The notes below the pieces were generated by a model. The model did not search any database and was not told the origin of the DNA. It worked only from the letters and a program-made list of their open reading frames with translations. A stretch of DNA of 64,000 bases from Candidatus Thioglobus sp. (lineage in GTDB: Bacteria > Pseudomonadota > Gammaproteobacteria > PS1 > Pseudothioglobaceae), in assembly GCA_028228555.1 (NCBI GenBank), contig JAOJBP010000002.1, forward strand, positions 62,001 to 126,000, written 5' to 3'. This document shows positions 26,936-36,735 of this stretch, in pieces (positions within the stretch are counted from its first letter, which is position 1; each line of letters begins with the position of its first letter). A program made the translations under genes and the position numbers.

Positions 26936-27400
26936 GTGAAAAATTCTAATTCTGATTCTAATTCTACAGATATTTACGACGCAGATCTAACCAGTGGTGT
27001 TACAGCTTTTGACACTAAAAACTTTACTATGGCATACCAATTATTAGCACCACTTGCAACGCAAGGTAATGCTGAGAGCCAGTGGAGACTTGGGATGATG
27101 CAAATGAATGGTTTAGGTATGGTTGAAAACCAACCTTTAGGCTTTGAAAATTTCATGAAAGCAGCTGAACAAGGTCATAATTTTGCACATCATATGATTG
27201 GCGTAGCTTATATGATGGGTGAAGGTGTTGAGAAAGACATTAATAAGGCTGTTGAATGGTTTGAAAAAGCTGCTGAATTTGGTATTCCTGGCCCTATGTA
27301 TACTTTAGGTATGCTGTTCGAGGATGGTAAAGAGGTTGAGAAAGATCTTGAAAAAGCCAAGCATTGGTATGATAAAGCGGCAGAAGTTAGCGAAGCATGA
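26936..27400 (+). CDS. Sel1-repeat protein
   Basis: A 154-residue cytosolic protein made of three Sel1-like repeats at about 44-79, 80-115 and 116-151 (AESQWRLGMMQMNGLG, AHHMIGVAYMMGEGVEKDINKAVEWFEKAAE, GPMYTLGMLFEDGKEVEKDLEKAKHWYDKAAE). The first 40 residues hold one extra TPR-like helix pair. Such repeats bind partner proteins; no enzyme domain is present and no signal peptide. GTG start. It overlaps gltX by 4 nt (ATGA), so it is translationally coupled to it. Function unknown. Confidence 0.8.
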   Translation: MKNSNSDSNSTDIYDADLTSGVTAFDTKNFTMAYQLLAPLATQGNAESQWRLGMMQMNGLGMVENQPLGFENFMKAAEQGHNFAHHMIGVAYMMGEGVEKDINKAVEWFEKAAEFGIPGPMYTLGMLFEDGKEVEKDLEKAKHWYDKAAEVSEA

Positions 27401-28779
27401 AGTCAAGATTTGCACCTTCGCCAACGGGCTACTTACATATAGGCGGTGCTAGAACAGCACTTTTTGCTTGGGCTTGGGCTAAAAAGCAAAAAGGACAGTT
27501 TGTACTTCGTATTGAAGATACAGATCGTGAGCGCTCAACTCAGGCATCAGTTGATGCTATATTAGATGGTATGGCATGGCTGGGATTGACGCATGATGAG
27601 GGGCCTTTTTATCAAACAGATCGCTTTAATCGTTATAAAGAAATTATTGAGCAATTATTAATTGAAGATAAAGCCTACTATTGCGAATGTTCAAAAGAGC
27701 GTTTACAAGTATTACGTGATGAACTCACTGAAAAAGGCGAAAAAGCTAAATATGATGGTTGTTGTCGAGATAAAAATCTTAGTGCTGGCGTGGTTCGCTT
27801 TAAGAATCCTTTAGAAGGTTTTGTGACTTTTGATGATGCAGTTAAAGGTCAAATTTCAATTGGAAATAAAGAGCTGGATGACTTGATTATTGCCCGGAGT
27901 GACACTACCCCAACTTACAATTTAACAGTTGTTGTAGATGATCATGATATGGATATTGATACAGTGATTCGTGGCGATGATCATATTAACAATACTCCTA
28001 GACAGATTAATTTATATAAAGCTCTAGGCTGGGATTTGCCAAAATTTGCACATTTACCTATGATTTTAGGTAGTGATGGTGCAAGGCTTTCAAAGCGCCA
28101 TGGTGCCGTCAGTGTTATGGCTTATCGTGATGAAGGATTTTTACCAGAAGCATTATTGAACTATTTGGTACGCCTAGGCTGGTCATATGGCGACCAAGAG
28201 GTGTTCTCATTGAAAGAAATGGTAGAATTATTTGAGTTAAAAAATATCAATAAAGCGCCGGCTAGTTTTAATCAAGAAAAGCTTATTTGGCTCAATCAAG
28301 AGTATATTAAATCTTCCAGTATTAAGCATTTGCTTGAAAACTTAGCATGGCATTTGGAAAATCAGTCGGTTAATGTTTCAAATGGTCCGGCTATTGAGAC
28401 AGTCGTTAAGCATTTGCAAGAGCGCTCAAAAACCTTGGTAGAAATGGTTGATGGGTTAAAAATGTTTTATCAAGACTTTGACAAATTTGATGAAAAATTA
28501 TCCGCCAAGCAATTTAAAGATAGCCAATCTATTGAGTTATTATTGACAAAACTTAGCGCACTAGACGATTGGGTTGCTACTAATATTAAAGAGCAAATTA
28601 AACAGGTTTGTGATGAGCTTGATATCGGCTTTGGAAAAATAGGTCAACCGTTTCGCTTGGCTCTAAGTGGTAATGGTAATGCTGGTAATATTGATGTCGT
28701 GGCGCAACTAGTTGGCAAAAAGCGGACTTTGGTTAGGCTGCAAATGGCACTTGATTATATTACTCAAAATTCTCATTAA
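27397..28779 (+). CDS. gltX: Glutamyl-tRNA synthetase
   Basis: Class I synthetase charging tRNA-Glu, 460 residues. The HIGH motif is in PSPTGYLHIGGARTAL at the very N-terminus and the KMSKS-type loop is LSKRHGAVSVM near residue 240. The C-terminal anticodon-binding domain ends with KKRTLVRLQMALDYI. The segment YCECSKERLQVLRDE and C-C-R-D keep the Cys residues of the zinc-type insertion (CxC...C). Preceded by the Sel1 gene (overlap) and followed 17 bp later by glnD. Confidence 0.97.
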   Translation: MKSRFAPSPTGYLHIGGARTALFAWAWAKKQKGQFVLRIEDTDRERSTQASVDAILDGMAWLGLTHDEGPFYQTDRFNRYKEIIEQLLIEDKAYYCECSKERLQVLRDELTEKGEKAKYDGCCRDKNLSAGVVRFKNPLEGFVTFDDAVKGQISIGNKELDDLIIARSDTTPTYNLTVVVDDHDMDIDTVIRGDDHINNTPRQINLYKALGWDLPKFAHLPMILGSDGARLSKRHGAVSVMAYRDEGFLPEALLNYLVRLGWSYGDQEVFSLKEMVELFELKNINKAPASFNQEKLIWLNQEYIKSSSIKHLLENLAWHLENQSVNVSNGPAIETVVKHLQERSKTLVEMVDGLKMFYQDFDKFDEKLSAKQFKDSQSIELLLTKLSALDDWVATNIKEQIKQVCDELDIGFGKIGQPFRLALSGNGNAGNIDVVAQLVGKKRTLVRLQMALDYITQNSH

Positions 28780-28796
28780 TAAGTTATCATCTAACT

Positions 28797-31313
28797 ATGA
28801 AGCTAGGTGATTATAAAACTCGATATCAAGACCTACAAAACTCTCTACAAGAGGGTTTTTTAAATTCTACCATTGCCGTTGAAGGTTTTGTTCTTGCAAG
28901 GGCAAACGGGGTTGATGAATTATTAAAAGATATTTGGCAAGGTTTTGATATGCCTAGTCAAATTTCATTGATTGCTGTTGGTGGTTATGGACGCAGTGAG
29001 CTACATTTATATTCAGATATCGATCTACTTATTTTAATTCCAAACGACTCACATCAAACTCATCAAGAGAAGATCTCTCAGTTTCTAACCTTTTTATGGG
29101 ATGTTGGGCTTGAAGTGGGTCATGCAACAAGAGACATTAAAGATTGTGTGAGAGTTATAGATGACCTAACCATTGTCACCAATCTGTTAGAGTCTCGTCT
29201 AATTGTTGGTCTTGATAGCGCTTTAGATAAAATGAAAAGTGTCATCAAGGCGAGTGATTGGTCTTCGCAATCATTTTTAGTTGAAAAACAAAAAGAGCAA
29301 CGAGCTAGACATGCCAAGTTTTCAGATACAGCTTACAATTTAGAGCCTAACATCAAAGAAAGCCCTGGAGGTTTGCGTGATATTCAAACCGTTGCTTGGG
29401 TTGCTAAATGGTATTTTGGCGTAAATACTTTATTTGATCTAGTTAAAGCAAAATATTTAAGCAATGACGAATATGAACTCTTAAAAACAACCCAGTTATT
29501 TTTATGGCGCGTGAGATTTGCACTGCATATTGTTGCTTCTCGTCGAGAAGATCGTTTGGCATTTCAATATCAAAAACAAGTAGCTGATATGCTTGGTTAT
29601 ATAGATGGCGACTCAATGGCAGTTGAGCGCTTTATGAAAGATTATTATCAAACGGTAACTAAAGTTTCCCGCTTGAATGATATTCTACTGCAACTTCTTG
29701 AAGATAAGGTGATTAATACGCAATATCTGAACAGTCAATTTAGAATTTCATATGGCTATATTCATGCTAACCATGACCAGGTGTTTAGTCAAAACCCTTC
29801 TGCATTTATTGAGGTGTTTTTGTTAATTGCTAAGCATAATTATGTTCGTGGCATTAGCGCCGGAACTTTAAGGCAAATGCAAGACAATCTTGATTTAATT
29901 GATCAAAACTATTATAAAAAACGTAACAACAATCGTCTTTTTATTGAGCTTTTGCAACAGAATCAAGGCGTTAATAAGGCACTCAAGCTCATGAACAGAT
30001 TCGGCGTTCTTGAGCTTTATATTCCTGCATTTGGTAAGATTGTAGGCTTAATGCAATATGATTTATTTCATGCATTTACCGTTGATCAACATACATTGTT
30101 TGTCATTCGCAATTTGCGACGATTTTTTATCAATGAATTTGCTCATGAATTTAGCTTATGTAGTGAAATTTCAAATAATATTAAAAAGCCGGAGTTGCTG
30201 TTATTGGCAGGTCTTTTCCATGATATAGCCAAAGGAAGGGGTGGAGATCATGCAAAATTAGGCATGCAAGATGCGCAGGTTTTTTGCAAGAGCCATCAAC
30301 TTAATATTGATGATACAAGCTTGGTTATAAATCTGGTGGAAAAACATCTATTGATGTCAAGTGTGGCACAAAAACAAGATATTGATGACCCATTGGTAAT
30401 TAAAAACTTTTGTGATGAAGTTGGCTCTTTAGAATTTTTAGAGTATTTATATTTATTAACTGTGGCAGATATCCGAGCCACTAAAGATGATCTTTGGAAT
30501 GACTGGAAAGACGCCTTATTAAAAAAGCTTTTTAGGCATTCCAAGCAATATTTGAATAGTGATACAGAAACTTTACTGAGTAATAGTCAGAGAGTTGACA
30601 ATAACAAGCAGGCATTAATCGAAGCTTGTATTGCCCAAGGTTTTGAAATGAATTTTGTTCATAAAATACTAGAATGCCTCCCTAAGGATTATTATTTGCG
30701 TTATGAGCTTGACGATATGTTATGGCATTTATCCTTGCAATTTAGTAATAATGCGTCGTTAATTACCATTAGTTCAAAAATTTCAGAAAATAATGTCGTT
30801 GATATTTTTGTATTATGCGATGATTTTAAAGGTTTATTCTTTAACCTGGTAAGTGTGGTAGAGCGTGCTGGATTGGATATTGTTGATGCCAAAATACTAA
30901 CCACCAAAGATAACAAGGCTTATAACACTATTAGTATTTTGCAAGATAAAAATTTGGAAGGACTAGACTTAAATGAACTTATTTCAAGAGCATTAAGAAA
31001 TCCTGAAGTTGATGTTGCCAAGCCACAATCAAATTATTCGCATCGATACTTCGACAATAAAACTCATATTAATCTTAGTGAAAAGAAAAAATGGCATTTA
31101 ACCAAATTAGAGATTAGCACTCTGGATAGAGTGGGTGTGCTGTCTAATATTGCTTATGTATTTTATGAGATGGACATTTCATTAATTAATGCAAGAGTTT
31201 CAACTATGGGTGAGCGTGTTGAAGATGTATTTTTTGTTAGTGATATTAATAACAAGCCTCTGGATAAATTACAGCAATCTAGCTTAAAAATAGCACTAGA
31301 AGAAAGACTATAA
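28797..31313 (+). CDS. glnD: PII uridylyltransferase/uridylyl-removing enzyme
   Basis: GlnD (838 aa) senses glutamine and modifies PII proteins, so controlling GlnE/GlnA and NtrBC. The nucleotidyltransferase motif GGYGRSELHLYSDIDLLIL is at 62-80 with Asp74 and Asp76. The HD hydrolase domain has LLAGLFHDIAKGRGGDHAKLG near residue 475. Two ACT domains close the protein (FFNLVSVVERAGLDIVDAKI and TLDRVGVLSNIAYVFYEMDISLINARV). Near-normal length for the family (E. coli 890). glnA, its downstream target, is about 20 kb further on. Follows gltX closely, probably the same transcript. Confidence 0.96.
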   Translation: MKLGDYKTRYQDLQNSLQEGFLNSTIAVEGFVLARANGVDELLKDIWQGFDMPSQISLIAVGGYGRSELHLYSDIDLLILIPNDSHQTHQEKISQFLTFLWDVGLEVGHATRDIKDCVRVIDDLTIVTNLLESRLIVGLDSALDKMKSVIKASDWSSQSFLVEKQKEQRARHAKFSDTAYNLEPNIKESPGGLRDIQTVAWVAKWYFGVNTLFDLVKAKYLSNDEYELLKTTQLFLWRVRFALHIVASRREDRLAFQYQKQVADMLGYIDGDSMAVERFMKDYYQTVTKVSRLNDILLQLLEDKVINTQYLNSQFRISYGYIHANHDQVFSQNPSAFIEVFLLIAKHNYVRGISAGTLRQMQDNLDLIDQNYYKKRNNNRLFIELLQQNQGVNKALKLMNRFGVLELYIPAFGKIVGLMQYDLFHAFTVDQHTLFVIRNLRRFFINEFAHEFSLCSEISNNIKKPELLLLAGLFHDIAKGRGGDHAKLGMQDAQVFCKSHQLNIDDTSLVINLVEKHLLMSSVAQKQDIDDPLVIKNFCDEVGSLEFLEYLYLLTVADIRATKDDLWNDWKDALLKKLFRHSKQYLNSDTETLLSNSQRVDNNKQALIEACIAQGFEMNFVHKILECLPKDYYLRYELDDMLWHLSLQFSNNASLITISSKISENNVVDIFVLCDDFKGLFFNLVSVVERAGLDIVDAKILTTKDNKAYNTISILQDKNLEGLDLNELISRALRNPEVDVAKPQSNYSHRYFDNKTHINLSEKKKWHLTKLEISTLDRVGVLSNIAYVFYEMDISLINARVSTMGERVEDVFFVSDINNKPLDKLQQSSLKIALEERL

Positions 31314-31317
31314 AAGC

Positions 31318-31345
31318 TTGTTTATCAAATAAATACTGATATAAT
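31318..31345 (+). promoter_or_regulatory. Probable sigma-70 promoter for trxA (and rho)
   Basis: TTGTTT and a perfect TATAAT are 16 bases apart. The -10 lies about 60 bases upstream of the trxA ATG, and the -35 begins 5 bases after glnD ends. Confidence 0.55.
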
Positions 31346-31356
31346 ATGTTGTATTG

Positions 31357-31370
31357 CAACAGTTCTGTTG
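31357..31370 (+). repeat. Small hairpin with T-run in the trxA leader
   Basis: CAACAG, a two-base gap and CTGTTG form a perfect 6-bp inverted repeat, followed within five bases by TTTTT. It lies between the predicted promoter and the trxA start, so it could attenuate or protect the mRNA. Confidence 0.35.
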
Positions 31371-31405
31371 TATCTTTTTCATTTCAAAATAATTTCAAAA
31401 AACTT

Positions 31406-31732
31406 ATGAACGACAAAATTTTAGCAGTTACAGATGCCAGCTTTGAAGCTGACGTTATTAATTCATCGCAAGCCGTATTGGTTGATTTTTGGGCCGAATG
31501 GTGTGGACCTTGTAAAGCATTAGCGCCAGTATTGGATGAAATTGCCGATGAATATGATGGCAAAATTATTATTGCCAAAGTAAATGTTGATGAAAACGAC
31601 CAAACGCCGCCTAAATATGGCATTAGAGGTATTCCAACAATGCTTTTATTTAAAGATGGGGCAGTTGCTGCAACTAAAATGGGCGCTTTATCAAAAGCAG
31701 AATTAAGTACATTTATTGATACTAATATTTAA
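31406..31732 (+). CDS. trxA: Thioredoxin 1
   Basis: A 108-residue thioredoxin with the redox motif WCGPC (Cys33 and Cys36 counted with Met). The sequence lines up without gaps with E. coli TrxA ([48 protein letters not shown]). It reduces disulfides in ribonucleotide reductase, sulfur and peroxide enzymes. I chose the ATG giving [10 protein letters not shown]; twenty extra upstream codons are not conserved. rho follows, the same trxA-rho order as in E. coli. Confidence 0.97.
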   Translation: MNDKILAVTDASFEADVINSSQAVLVDFWAEWCGPCKALAPVLDEIADEYDGKIIIAKVNVDENDQTPPKYGIRGIPTMLLFKDGAVAATKMGALSKAELSTFIDTNI

Positions 31733-31785
31733 TCAGTTTGAATCAGCTATTTTTTCTTATTAAATGGCTTATATCTAAAATCACT

Positions 31786-31828
31786 TGCAATTTAATTGCA
31801 GCATCTATTTGGTAAATTCTTACCAAAT
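31786..31828 (+). promoter_or_regulatory. Tandem hairpins in the rho leader
   Basis: Two perfect inverted repeats lie between trxA and rho: TGCAAT/ATTGCA with a TTA loop, then ATTTGGTAA/TTACCAAAT with an ATTC loop. The second ends 15 bases before the rho ATG. Neither has a T-run. They could shape the leader through which rho is autoregulated in Enterobacteria; this is inference. Confidence 0.45.
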
Positions 31829-31843
31829 CATAACGGAAATTCC

Positions 31844-33106
31844 ATGAAATTATCAGAGTTAAAAAAATCCACCCCAGAAAAATTACTAGAGCTAGCCCAA
31901 TCATTGGGTGCTGAAAATATCTCACGTGCAAAAAAGCAAACCCTTATTTTTATTATTCTTAAAGCTAAAGCAGCTAACAATGAAGAAGTAATCGGTGACG
32001 GCGTTTTAGATATTTTGCAAGATGGCTATGGATTTTTAAGATCTAGTGATGATTCTTATACTTCAGGTGCTGATGACATTTATATCTCTCCAAATCAAAT
32101 TAAGCGTTTTAATCTATCAATAGGTGATTTGGTTGCAGGTAAGATTCGTGCACCTAAAAAAGGTGAGAAATATTTCGCTTTAGTTCAAGTGTCTGAAGTG
32201 AATGGTGAAAATCCTGAAAATGTTCGTAATCGAGTACCTTTCGCCTCATTAACGCCAATCCATCCAAATGAAAGACTTAGCTTGGAAGTGGGCAATGGTG
32301 GTACTGAGGATATTACAGCGAGAGTAATTGATCTAATTGCTCCTTTTGGAAAGGGCCAGAGGGGTTTATTAGTTGCACCGCCAAAAGCTGGTAAGACGAT
32401 GATCATGCAAAATATTGCCTCTTCAATCTCTCACAACCATCCAGAGTGTGAATTGATTGTATTATTAATTGATGAGCGCCCAGAAGAGGTTACGGAAATG
32501 GCAAGGACTGTGCGTGGTGAAGTGGTTGCTTCAACTTTTGATGAGCCTGCTAAAAGACATGTTCAGGTAGCTGAAATAGTTATTCAAAAAGCAAAAAGGC
32601 GTGCAGAACAGGGTAAAGATGTCATTATTTTACTAGATTCTATCACTCGTCTTGCTAGGGCATACAATACTGTTGCCCCTTCTTCAGGCAAGGTTTTAAC
32701 AGGTGGTGTGGATGCAAATGCTCTACAGCGACCTAAACGTTTTTTTGGTGCAGCTAGAAACATCGAAAATGGCGGCAGTATAACGATTATTGCAACTGCA
32801 TTAATTGATACAGGCTCTAAGATGGATGAAGTGATTTATCAAGAATTCAAAGGTACAGGTAATATGGAGCTTCATTTAGAGAAGCGCCTAAGTGAAAAGC
32901 GTATTTTCCCTGCAATTAATATTAATGCCTCTGGTACGCGTCGTGAAGAGTTGATCACTGATGAAAAAGAACTACAGAAGCTATGGATTTTAAGGAAAAT
33001 CCTACACCCTATGGATACTGTAGAGGCTGCAGAGTTCTTGATAGATAGATTAAAGCTAACCAAAACCAACGATGAATTCTTTGCCTCAATGTCACAAAAG
33101 AAGTAA
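31844..33106 (+). CDS. rho: Transcription termination factor Rho
   Basis: The hexameric RNA helicase that ends transcription, 420 residues (E. coli 419). N-terminal helix bundle [22 protein letters not shown], the RNA-binding OSB domain with [30 protein letters not shown], Walker [10 protein letters not shown], Walker [15 protein letters not shown] with the Q-loop and R-loop segments that follow ([24 protein letters not shown]). ATG chosen by the conserved N-terminus; its ribosome-binding site is weak. A Rof-like antiterminator gene is elsewhere in the window. Confidence 0.98.
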   Translation: MKLSELKKSTPEKLLELAQSLGAENISRAKKQTLIFIILKAKAANNEEVIGDGVLDILQDGYGFLRSSDDSYTSGADDIYISPNQIKRFNLSIGDLVAGKIRAPKKGEKYFALVQVSEVNGENPENVRNRVPFASLTPIHPNERLSLEVGNGGTEDITARVIDLIAPFGKGQRGLLVAPPKAGKTMIMQNIASSISHNHPECELIVLLIDERPEEVTEMARTVRGEVVASTFDEPAKRHVQVAEIVIQKAKRRAEQGKDVIILLDSITRLARAYNTVAPSSGKVLTGGVDANALQRPKRFFGAARNIENGGSITIIATALIDTGSKMDEVIYQEFKGTGNMELHLEKRLSEKRIFPAININASGTRREELITDEKELQKLWILRKILHPMDTVEAAEFLIDRLKLTKTNDEFFASMSQKK

Positions 33107-33115
33107 TCTTTCTTT

Positions 33116-33135
33116 GCTTTAAGTATACTTAAAGC
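33116..33135 (+). repeat. Perfect 20-bp palindrome touching the lptF start codon
   Basis: GCTTTAAGTA joined directly to TACTTAAAGC, ending at the base before the first ATG of lptF. It fills most of the 29-bp rho-lptF gap and leaves no room for a usual ribosome-binding site. As DNA it could bind a dimeric regulator; as RNA it would hide the start. Confidence 0.55.
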
Positions 33136-34287
33136 ATGCAAATGTCATCTGCCATTACACAGGCACTTAAACTACAAAACAGCATTCTTGCTAAATATTT
33201 AATACGTAATGTGTTAATGATAATGGCTGCTGTTTTTATAATTCTTGATTTAGTGATTTTTGGCAATCAATTAGTTTCAGTTATTAAGGAAAGTCTAGAA
33301 AAAGGAATTCCAATTGCTGATCTATTGCCATTAGTTGGTTTTAAAATGATTCGAGATGTACCCTTAGTACTATCTTTATCTTTATTTTTAGCAATTATTT
33401 TAGCAATCAGTAAGTCTTACAAAGATTCTGAAGCGGTCGTGATGAACTCGCTAGGTATTGGCGATAAGCATCTGATGGTTTTTATTCAGCCAGTCGTTAT
33501 TGTTATTTTTATCTTTATTTTATTTTTGACCACGATTGCTGTTCCCTGGTCAAAACAACAGCGCAGTATGATAATGGATCGCAGTGAAAATTCATCAAAA
33601 TTTTCTTTTATTAAAGAAGGTGAATTTCAAGAGTTTAAGGACGGTGATATTGTTTTTTATGCGTCAAAAGTAAAAAATATTGATGGTGAATCAACTCAAG
33701 ATATGGAAGAAATTTTTATCTATACTTTGGTTGATAATCAGCCAATTATTACACTTGCTGCAAAGGCTCAAAAATATACTGACATTAATACTAAGAGTGT
33801 TTATTTACGCCTTAAAGACGGCAACAGATATCATGGATTCCCATCAGAAATGAACAAAAAAATTCTGAATTTCGGACAATATGATATGCAAATTATTGAT
33901 GGTGAAAAACGTCAAAGCAATAATATTGAGACTAAAACTGAATCAAAATCAACACTAGATATTATATTTTCAAGTGATGCAAGAGAGATTGCAGAATGGC
34001 AATGGCGACTCTCTCAGCCTATAAGTGTGCTAATTTTATCTATTTTTGCGATTTTACTGGGAAAAACCTCACCACGTGGCGGTAAAAATCTGGGAGTTCT
34101 AGTGGGTGTTATAGTGTTTATTATTTACAATAATGCATTATTGATAGCTAAATCCAGTCTGGAGAGGGGTGATACGTTGCCAGTAATAGGGCTGTGGTGG
34201 GTGCATTTACTAGTCTTGCTAATTATTTTTGTTTTTTATGCTTATCGCCATGGAAAAATAGGTCAACTAATAAAAAAACCTTTTTAG
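33136..34287 (+). CDS. lptF: LPS export ABC transporter permease LptF
   Basis: LptF is an inner-membrane permease that, with LptG and LptB, moves lipopolysaccharide out of the inner membrane. The protein (383 aa) has two N-terminal helix regions, a periplasmic beta-jellyroll (about 140-270) and C-terminal helices. Family signatures: ILAKYLIRNVLMIM, KSYKDSEAVVMNSLGIG, EIAEWQWRLSQPISVLILSIFAILLG and GLWWVHLLVLL. lptG normally follows, but queF does here. Two starts are possible, ATG or the ATG two codons later; a perfect palindrome lies just before. Confidence 0.85.
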   Translation: MQMSSAITQALKLQNSILAKYLIRNVLMIMAAVFIILDLVIFGNQLVSVIKESLEKGIPIADLLPLVGFKMIRDVPLVLSLSLFLAIILAISKSYKDSEAVVMNSLGIGDKHLMVFIQPVVIVIFIFILFLTTIAVPWSKQQRSMIMDRSENSSKFSFIKEGEFQEFKDGDIVFYASKVKNIDGESTQDMEEIFIYTLVDNQPIITLAAKAQKYTDINTKSVYLRLKDGNRYHGFPSEMNKKILNFGQYDMQIIDGEKRQSNNIETKTESKSTLDIIFSSDAREIAEWQWRLSQPISVLILSIFAILLGKTSPRGGKNLGVLVGVIVFIIYNNALLIAKSSLERGDTLPVIGLWWVHLLVLLIIFVFYAYRHGKIGQLIKKPF

Positions 34288-34350
34288 CATCGCTATTTCA
34301 ACAGTCTATATAGGCGTGTAAAATAACATAATTTTTAACATAGAGAAACC

Positions 34351-34749
34351 ATGTCTTCACATCCTACTAAAGAACTTGAAGTTTTTGATAATCCTAATCC
34401 TGAGCGTGATTTTGTTATTCAAATCGATATGCCAGAATTTTCTTGTCTATGCCCTAAAACAGGTCAACCAGATTTCGCGACTCTGCATTTGGAATATATT
34501 GCGGATCAAGCTTGTGTTGAGCTTAAATCATTAAAAATGTATATTTGGTCATTTCGTGATGAAGGTGCTTTTCATGAGGCAGTCACTAATGAAATTTTAA
34601 ATGATTTAGTGAAAGCAACTAATCCAAGATTCATGCGTTTAAAAGCTATTTTTAATGTGCGTGGCGGTGTTTATACAACTGTTGTTGCAGAACATCAAAA
34701 AAATGGGTGGAGTCCTAAGCCGATTGTCGATCTTCAACATATTTCGTAA
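34351..34749 (+). CDS. queF: NADPH-dependent 7-cyano-7-deazaguanine reductase, short form
   Basis: QueF reduces preQ0 to preQ1 for queuosine in tRNA. The 132-residue protein is the single-domain form like that of Bacillus, not the 280-residue E. coli form. The thioimide-forming Cys is in [14 protein letters not shown] (Cys34) and the NADPH/substrate helix is [28 protein letters not shown]. Unusually the next gene, pcnB, starts about 47 bp inside its 3' end in another frame. No other queuosine gene is in the window. Confidence 0.93.
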   Translation: MSSHPTKELEVFDNPNPERDFVIQIDMPEFSCLCPKTGQPDFATLHLEYIADQACVELKSLKMYIWSFRDEGAFHEAVTNEILNDLVKATNPRFMRLKAIFNVRGGVYTTVVAEHQKNGWSPKPIVDLQHIS

Positions 34750-35899
34750 AAAGAAAAATACTGCCATCGTTCGTCAGTCTGTTGATTTTGATCAAAGACT
34801 GCTTGATAGGGATGCAATTAAAGTAGTTCAGACTATTACCAAAGCTGGTTTTGAAGTTTACCTAGTTGGCGGTTGTGTACGTGATTTATTATTGGGGCTT
34901 AAGCCAAAAGATTTTGACATTGCTACCAACGCCAAACCTGAGCAAGTAAATAAGCTATTTAAACGTTCTCGTTTAATTGGTAGGCGTTTTCGCTTAGTAC
35001 ATGTCATGTTTTCTGCAAGAAAATTTTTAGAGGTAGCAACGTTTAGATCTGGTCAAGTTAAAACGGCTAAAAGCGGTGTCATTGTGCGTGATAACTGCTA
35101 TGGAAAAATTGAAGAAGACGTGGTTCGTCGTGATTTTAGAGTTAACGCGCTATATTATGATATCAACACAAAAGAGGTGATTGATTATATTGGTGGCCTG
35201 CAAGATATTGAATCTCAGACTATTCATATCATTGGAGAACCAATGGTACGTTTTGAAGAGGATCCAGTTCGTATGATTAGAGCTGTTAGATTTCAAACAA
35301 AGCTTAATTTTCAATTGAGTGAAGAAATTAAAGACGCCATTCACCAGCAAGCCTCATTACTTAGCAATATTTCACCTGCCCGCTTATATGAAGAGTGTAT
35401 TAAATTATTTCACAATGAATATGGTTTTTCAGTTTTTGAACGTTTAGAAAAATACGATCTTTTGAAGCATTTATTCAGACAAACACATAAGAATGAATTT
35501 ATTAAAATCGCCCTTAATAATACTTCTAATAGAATCAAGAGAAATAAACCGGTAACACCTGCTTTTTTGTTTGCAGTGTTTTTGTGGCAAGCTCAAAATG
35601 AGCGTTTTGAAATCGTAAAGAAAAAGCAGAAAAGTACTTATTTGGCTATGAGCCAGGCCTCTGAGGAAGTGATTATTAATCAAATTAAGCAGGTCTCACT
35701 ACCAAGATGGTTAACAGCTCGCATTAAAGATACATGGATGATGCAAAACCGTCTTGAGAAAATGGATCCTAAAAAAGTTGAAGATATTTTATTAGGTAAA
35801 GGTTTTCGAATGGCCTATGACTTCTTAGTGCTGCGTTCACAAAGCATTAATCCTGAGCTTAAATCTATTGCTGACTTTTGGACTAAAGCACAGAAATAA
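34703..35899 (+). CDS. pcnB: Poly(A) polymerase I
   Basis: A class II nucleotidyltransferase of about 398 residues. [33 protein letters not shown] holds the GG/RD and DxD metal-binding motifs; [17 protein letters not shown] and [12 protein letters not shown] follow, and [17 protein letters not shown] is the helix shared with CCA-adding enzymes. The run of basic residues at the N-terminus (FRKKKN) and the GRRFRL match suggest poly(A) polymerase over CCA-adding enzyme. I chose the ATG inside queF; a longer in-frame extension is not conserved. The usual folK does not follow; an SDR gene does, overlapping by one base. Confidence 0.86.
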   Translation: MGGVLSRLSIFNIFRKKKNTAIVRQSVDFDQRLLDRDAIKVVQTITKAGFEVYLVGGCVRDLLLGLKPKDFDIATNAKPEQVNKLFKRSRLIGRRFRLVHVMFSARKFLEVATFRSGQVKTAKSGVIVRDNCYGKIEEDVVRRDFRVNALYYDINTKEVIDYIGGLQDIESQTIHIIGEPMVRFEEDPVRMIRAVRFQTKLNFQLSEEIKDAIHQQASLLSNISPARLYEECIKLFHNEYGFSVFERLEKYDLLKHLFRQTHKNEFIKIALNNTSNRIKRNKPVTPAFLFAVFLWQAQNERFEIVKKKQKSTYLAMSQASEEVIINQIKQVSLPRWLTARIKDTWMMQNRLEKMDPKKVEDILLGKGFRMAYDFLVLRSQSINPELKSIADFWTKAQK

Positions 35900-36732
35900 T
35901 GCGTTCAGTCTTAATTACAGGCTGCTCTAGTGGGATTGGGCTTTGTCTTGCTCTTGGTTTAAAAAAAGCTGGATATCAAGTTTTTGCAACGGCTAGAAAG
36001 TTAAATGATGTGGAAAAGCTTAAGCAATTAGGGCTTAAATCTCATCAGCTAGATCTTACCTCTTCTGAATCTATTAAGCTTGCTATGAATCAGATTTACT
36101 CACAAACAGATACTTTATATGGATTGATACATAATGGTGCGTATGGACAAGTTGGCGCTTTAGAGGACATATCTAGAGAGGTGCTTGAGGATCAATTCCA
36201 GGCAAATTTTTTTGGTTGGCATGAATTAACTAATTTAGTCTTGCCAGTAATGAAAAAAAATAACTCTGGAAGAATTATTTACTTAAGCTCAGTATTGGGA
36301 TTTGTGGCAATGCCTTTTAGAGGGCCGTATAATGCTTCAAAATTTGCTATAGAAGGTCTTGTAGATACTCTAAGGCTTGAGCTTATTAATACGAATATTC
36401 AATTATCTCTGATTCAACCAGGCCCTATTGATTCCCAGTTTAGAGCAAATGCTTATCTGGCATTTAAAGATAATGTTAATATGGAGAAAAGCGCATATCA
36501 GGTGAATTATCAAGGCATGATTAAACGATTAAAATCAAGTCAGTTAGCTACTTACACATTAGCACCTGAATCAATTCTTAGCTGTGCATTGCATGCTTTA
36601 GAAGCGCCTAGAGCAAAAATTCACTATCGAGTGACTTTTCCAACTAAATTATTCGCACTATTGAAAAGGATATTGCCTAGTCGAATAATGGATAAAATAC
36701 TCTCTAAAGCAGGCGGCGGAGGCAAGCGATAA
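35899..36732 (+). CDS. Short-chain dehydrogenase/reductase
   Basis: A 277-residue SDR protein. TGCSSGIGLCLALGLKKAGYQV is the NAD(P) Rossmann motif, HNGAYG replaces the usual NNAG, and the active site is S-Y-K in the segment IIYLSSVLGFV ... YNASKFAIEGL (Tyr at about 147, Lys four later). The C-terminal tail (FPTKLFALLKRILPSRIMDKIL) resembles SDRs that act on lipid or retinol-like substrates near membranes. Substrate unknown. TAATG overlap with pcnB and 3 bp before xseB, so in one transcript. Confidence 0.8.
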   Translation: MRSVLITGCSSGIGLCLALGLKKAGYQVFATARKLNDVEKLKQLGLKSHQLDLTSSESIKLAMNQIYSQTDTLYGLIHNGAYGQVGALEDISREVLEDQFQANFFGWHELTNLVLPVMKKNNSGRIIYLSSVLGFVAMPFRGPYNASKFAIEGLVDTLRLELINTNIQLSLIQPGPIDSQFRANAYLAFKDNVNMEKSAYQVNYQGMIKRLKSSQLATYTLAPESILSCALHALEAPRAKIHYRVTFPTKLFALLKRILPSRIMDKILSKAGGGGKR

Positions 36733-36735
36733 ATT

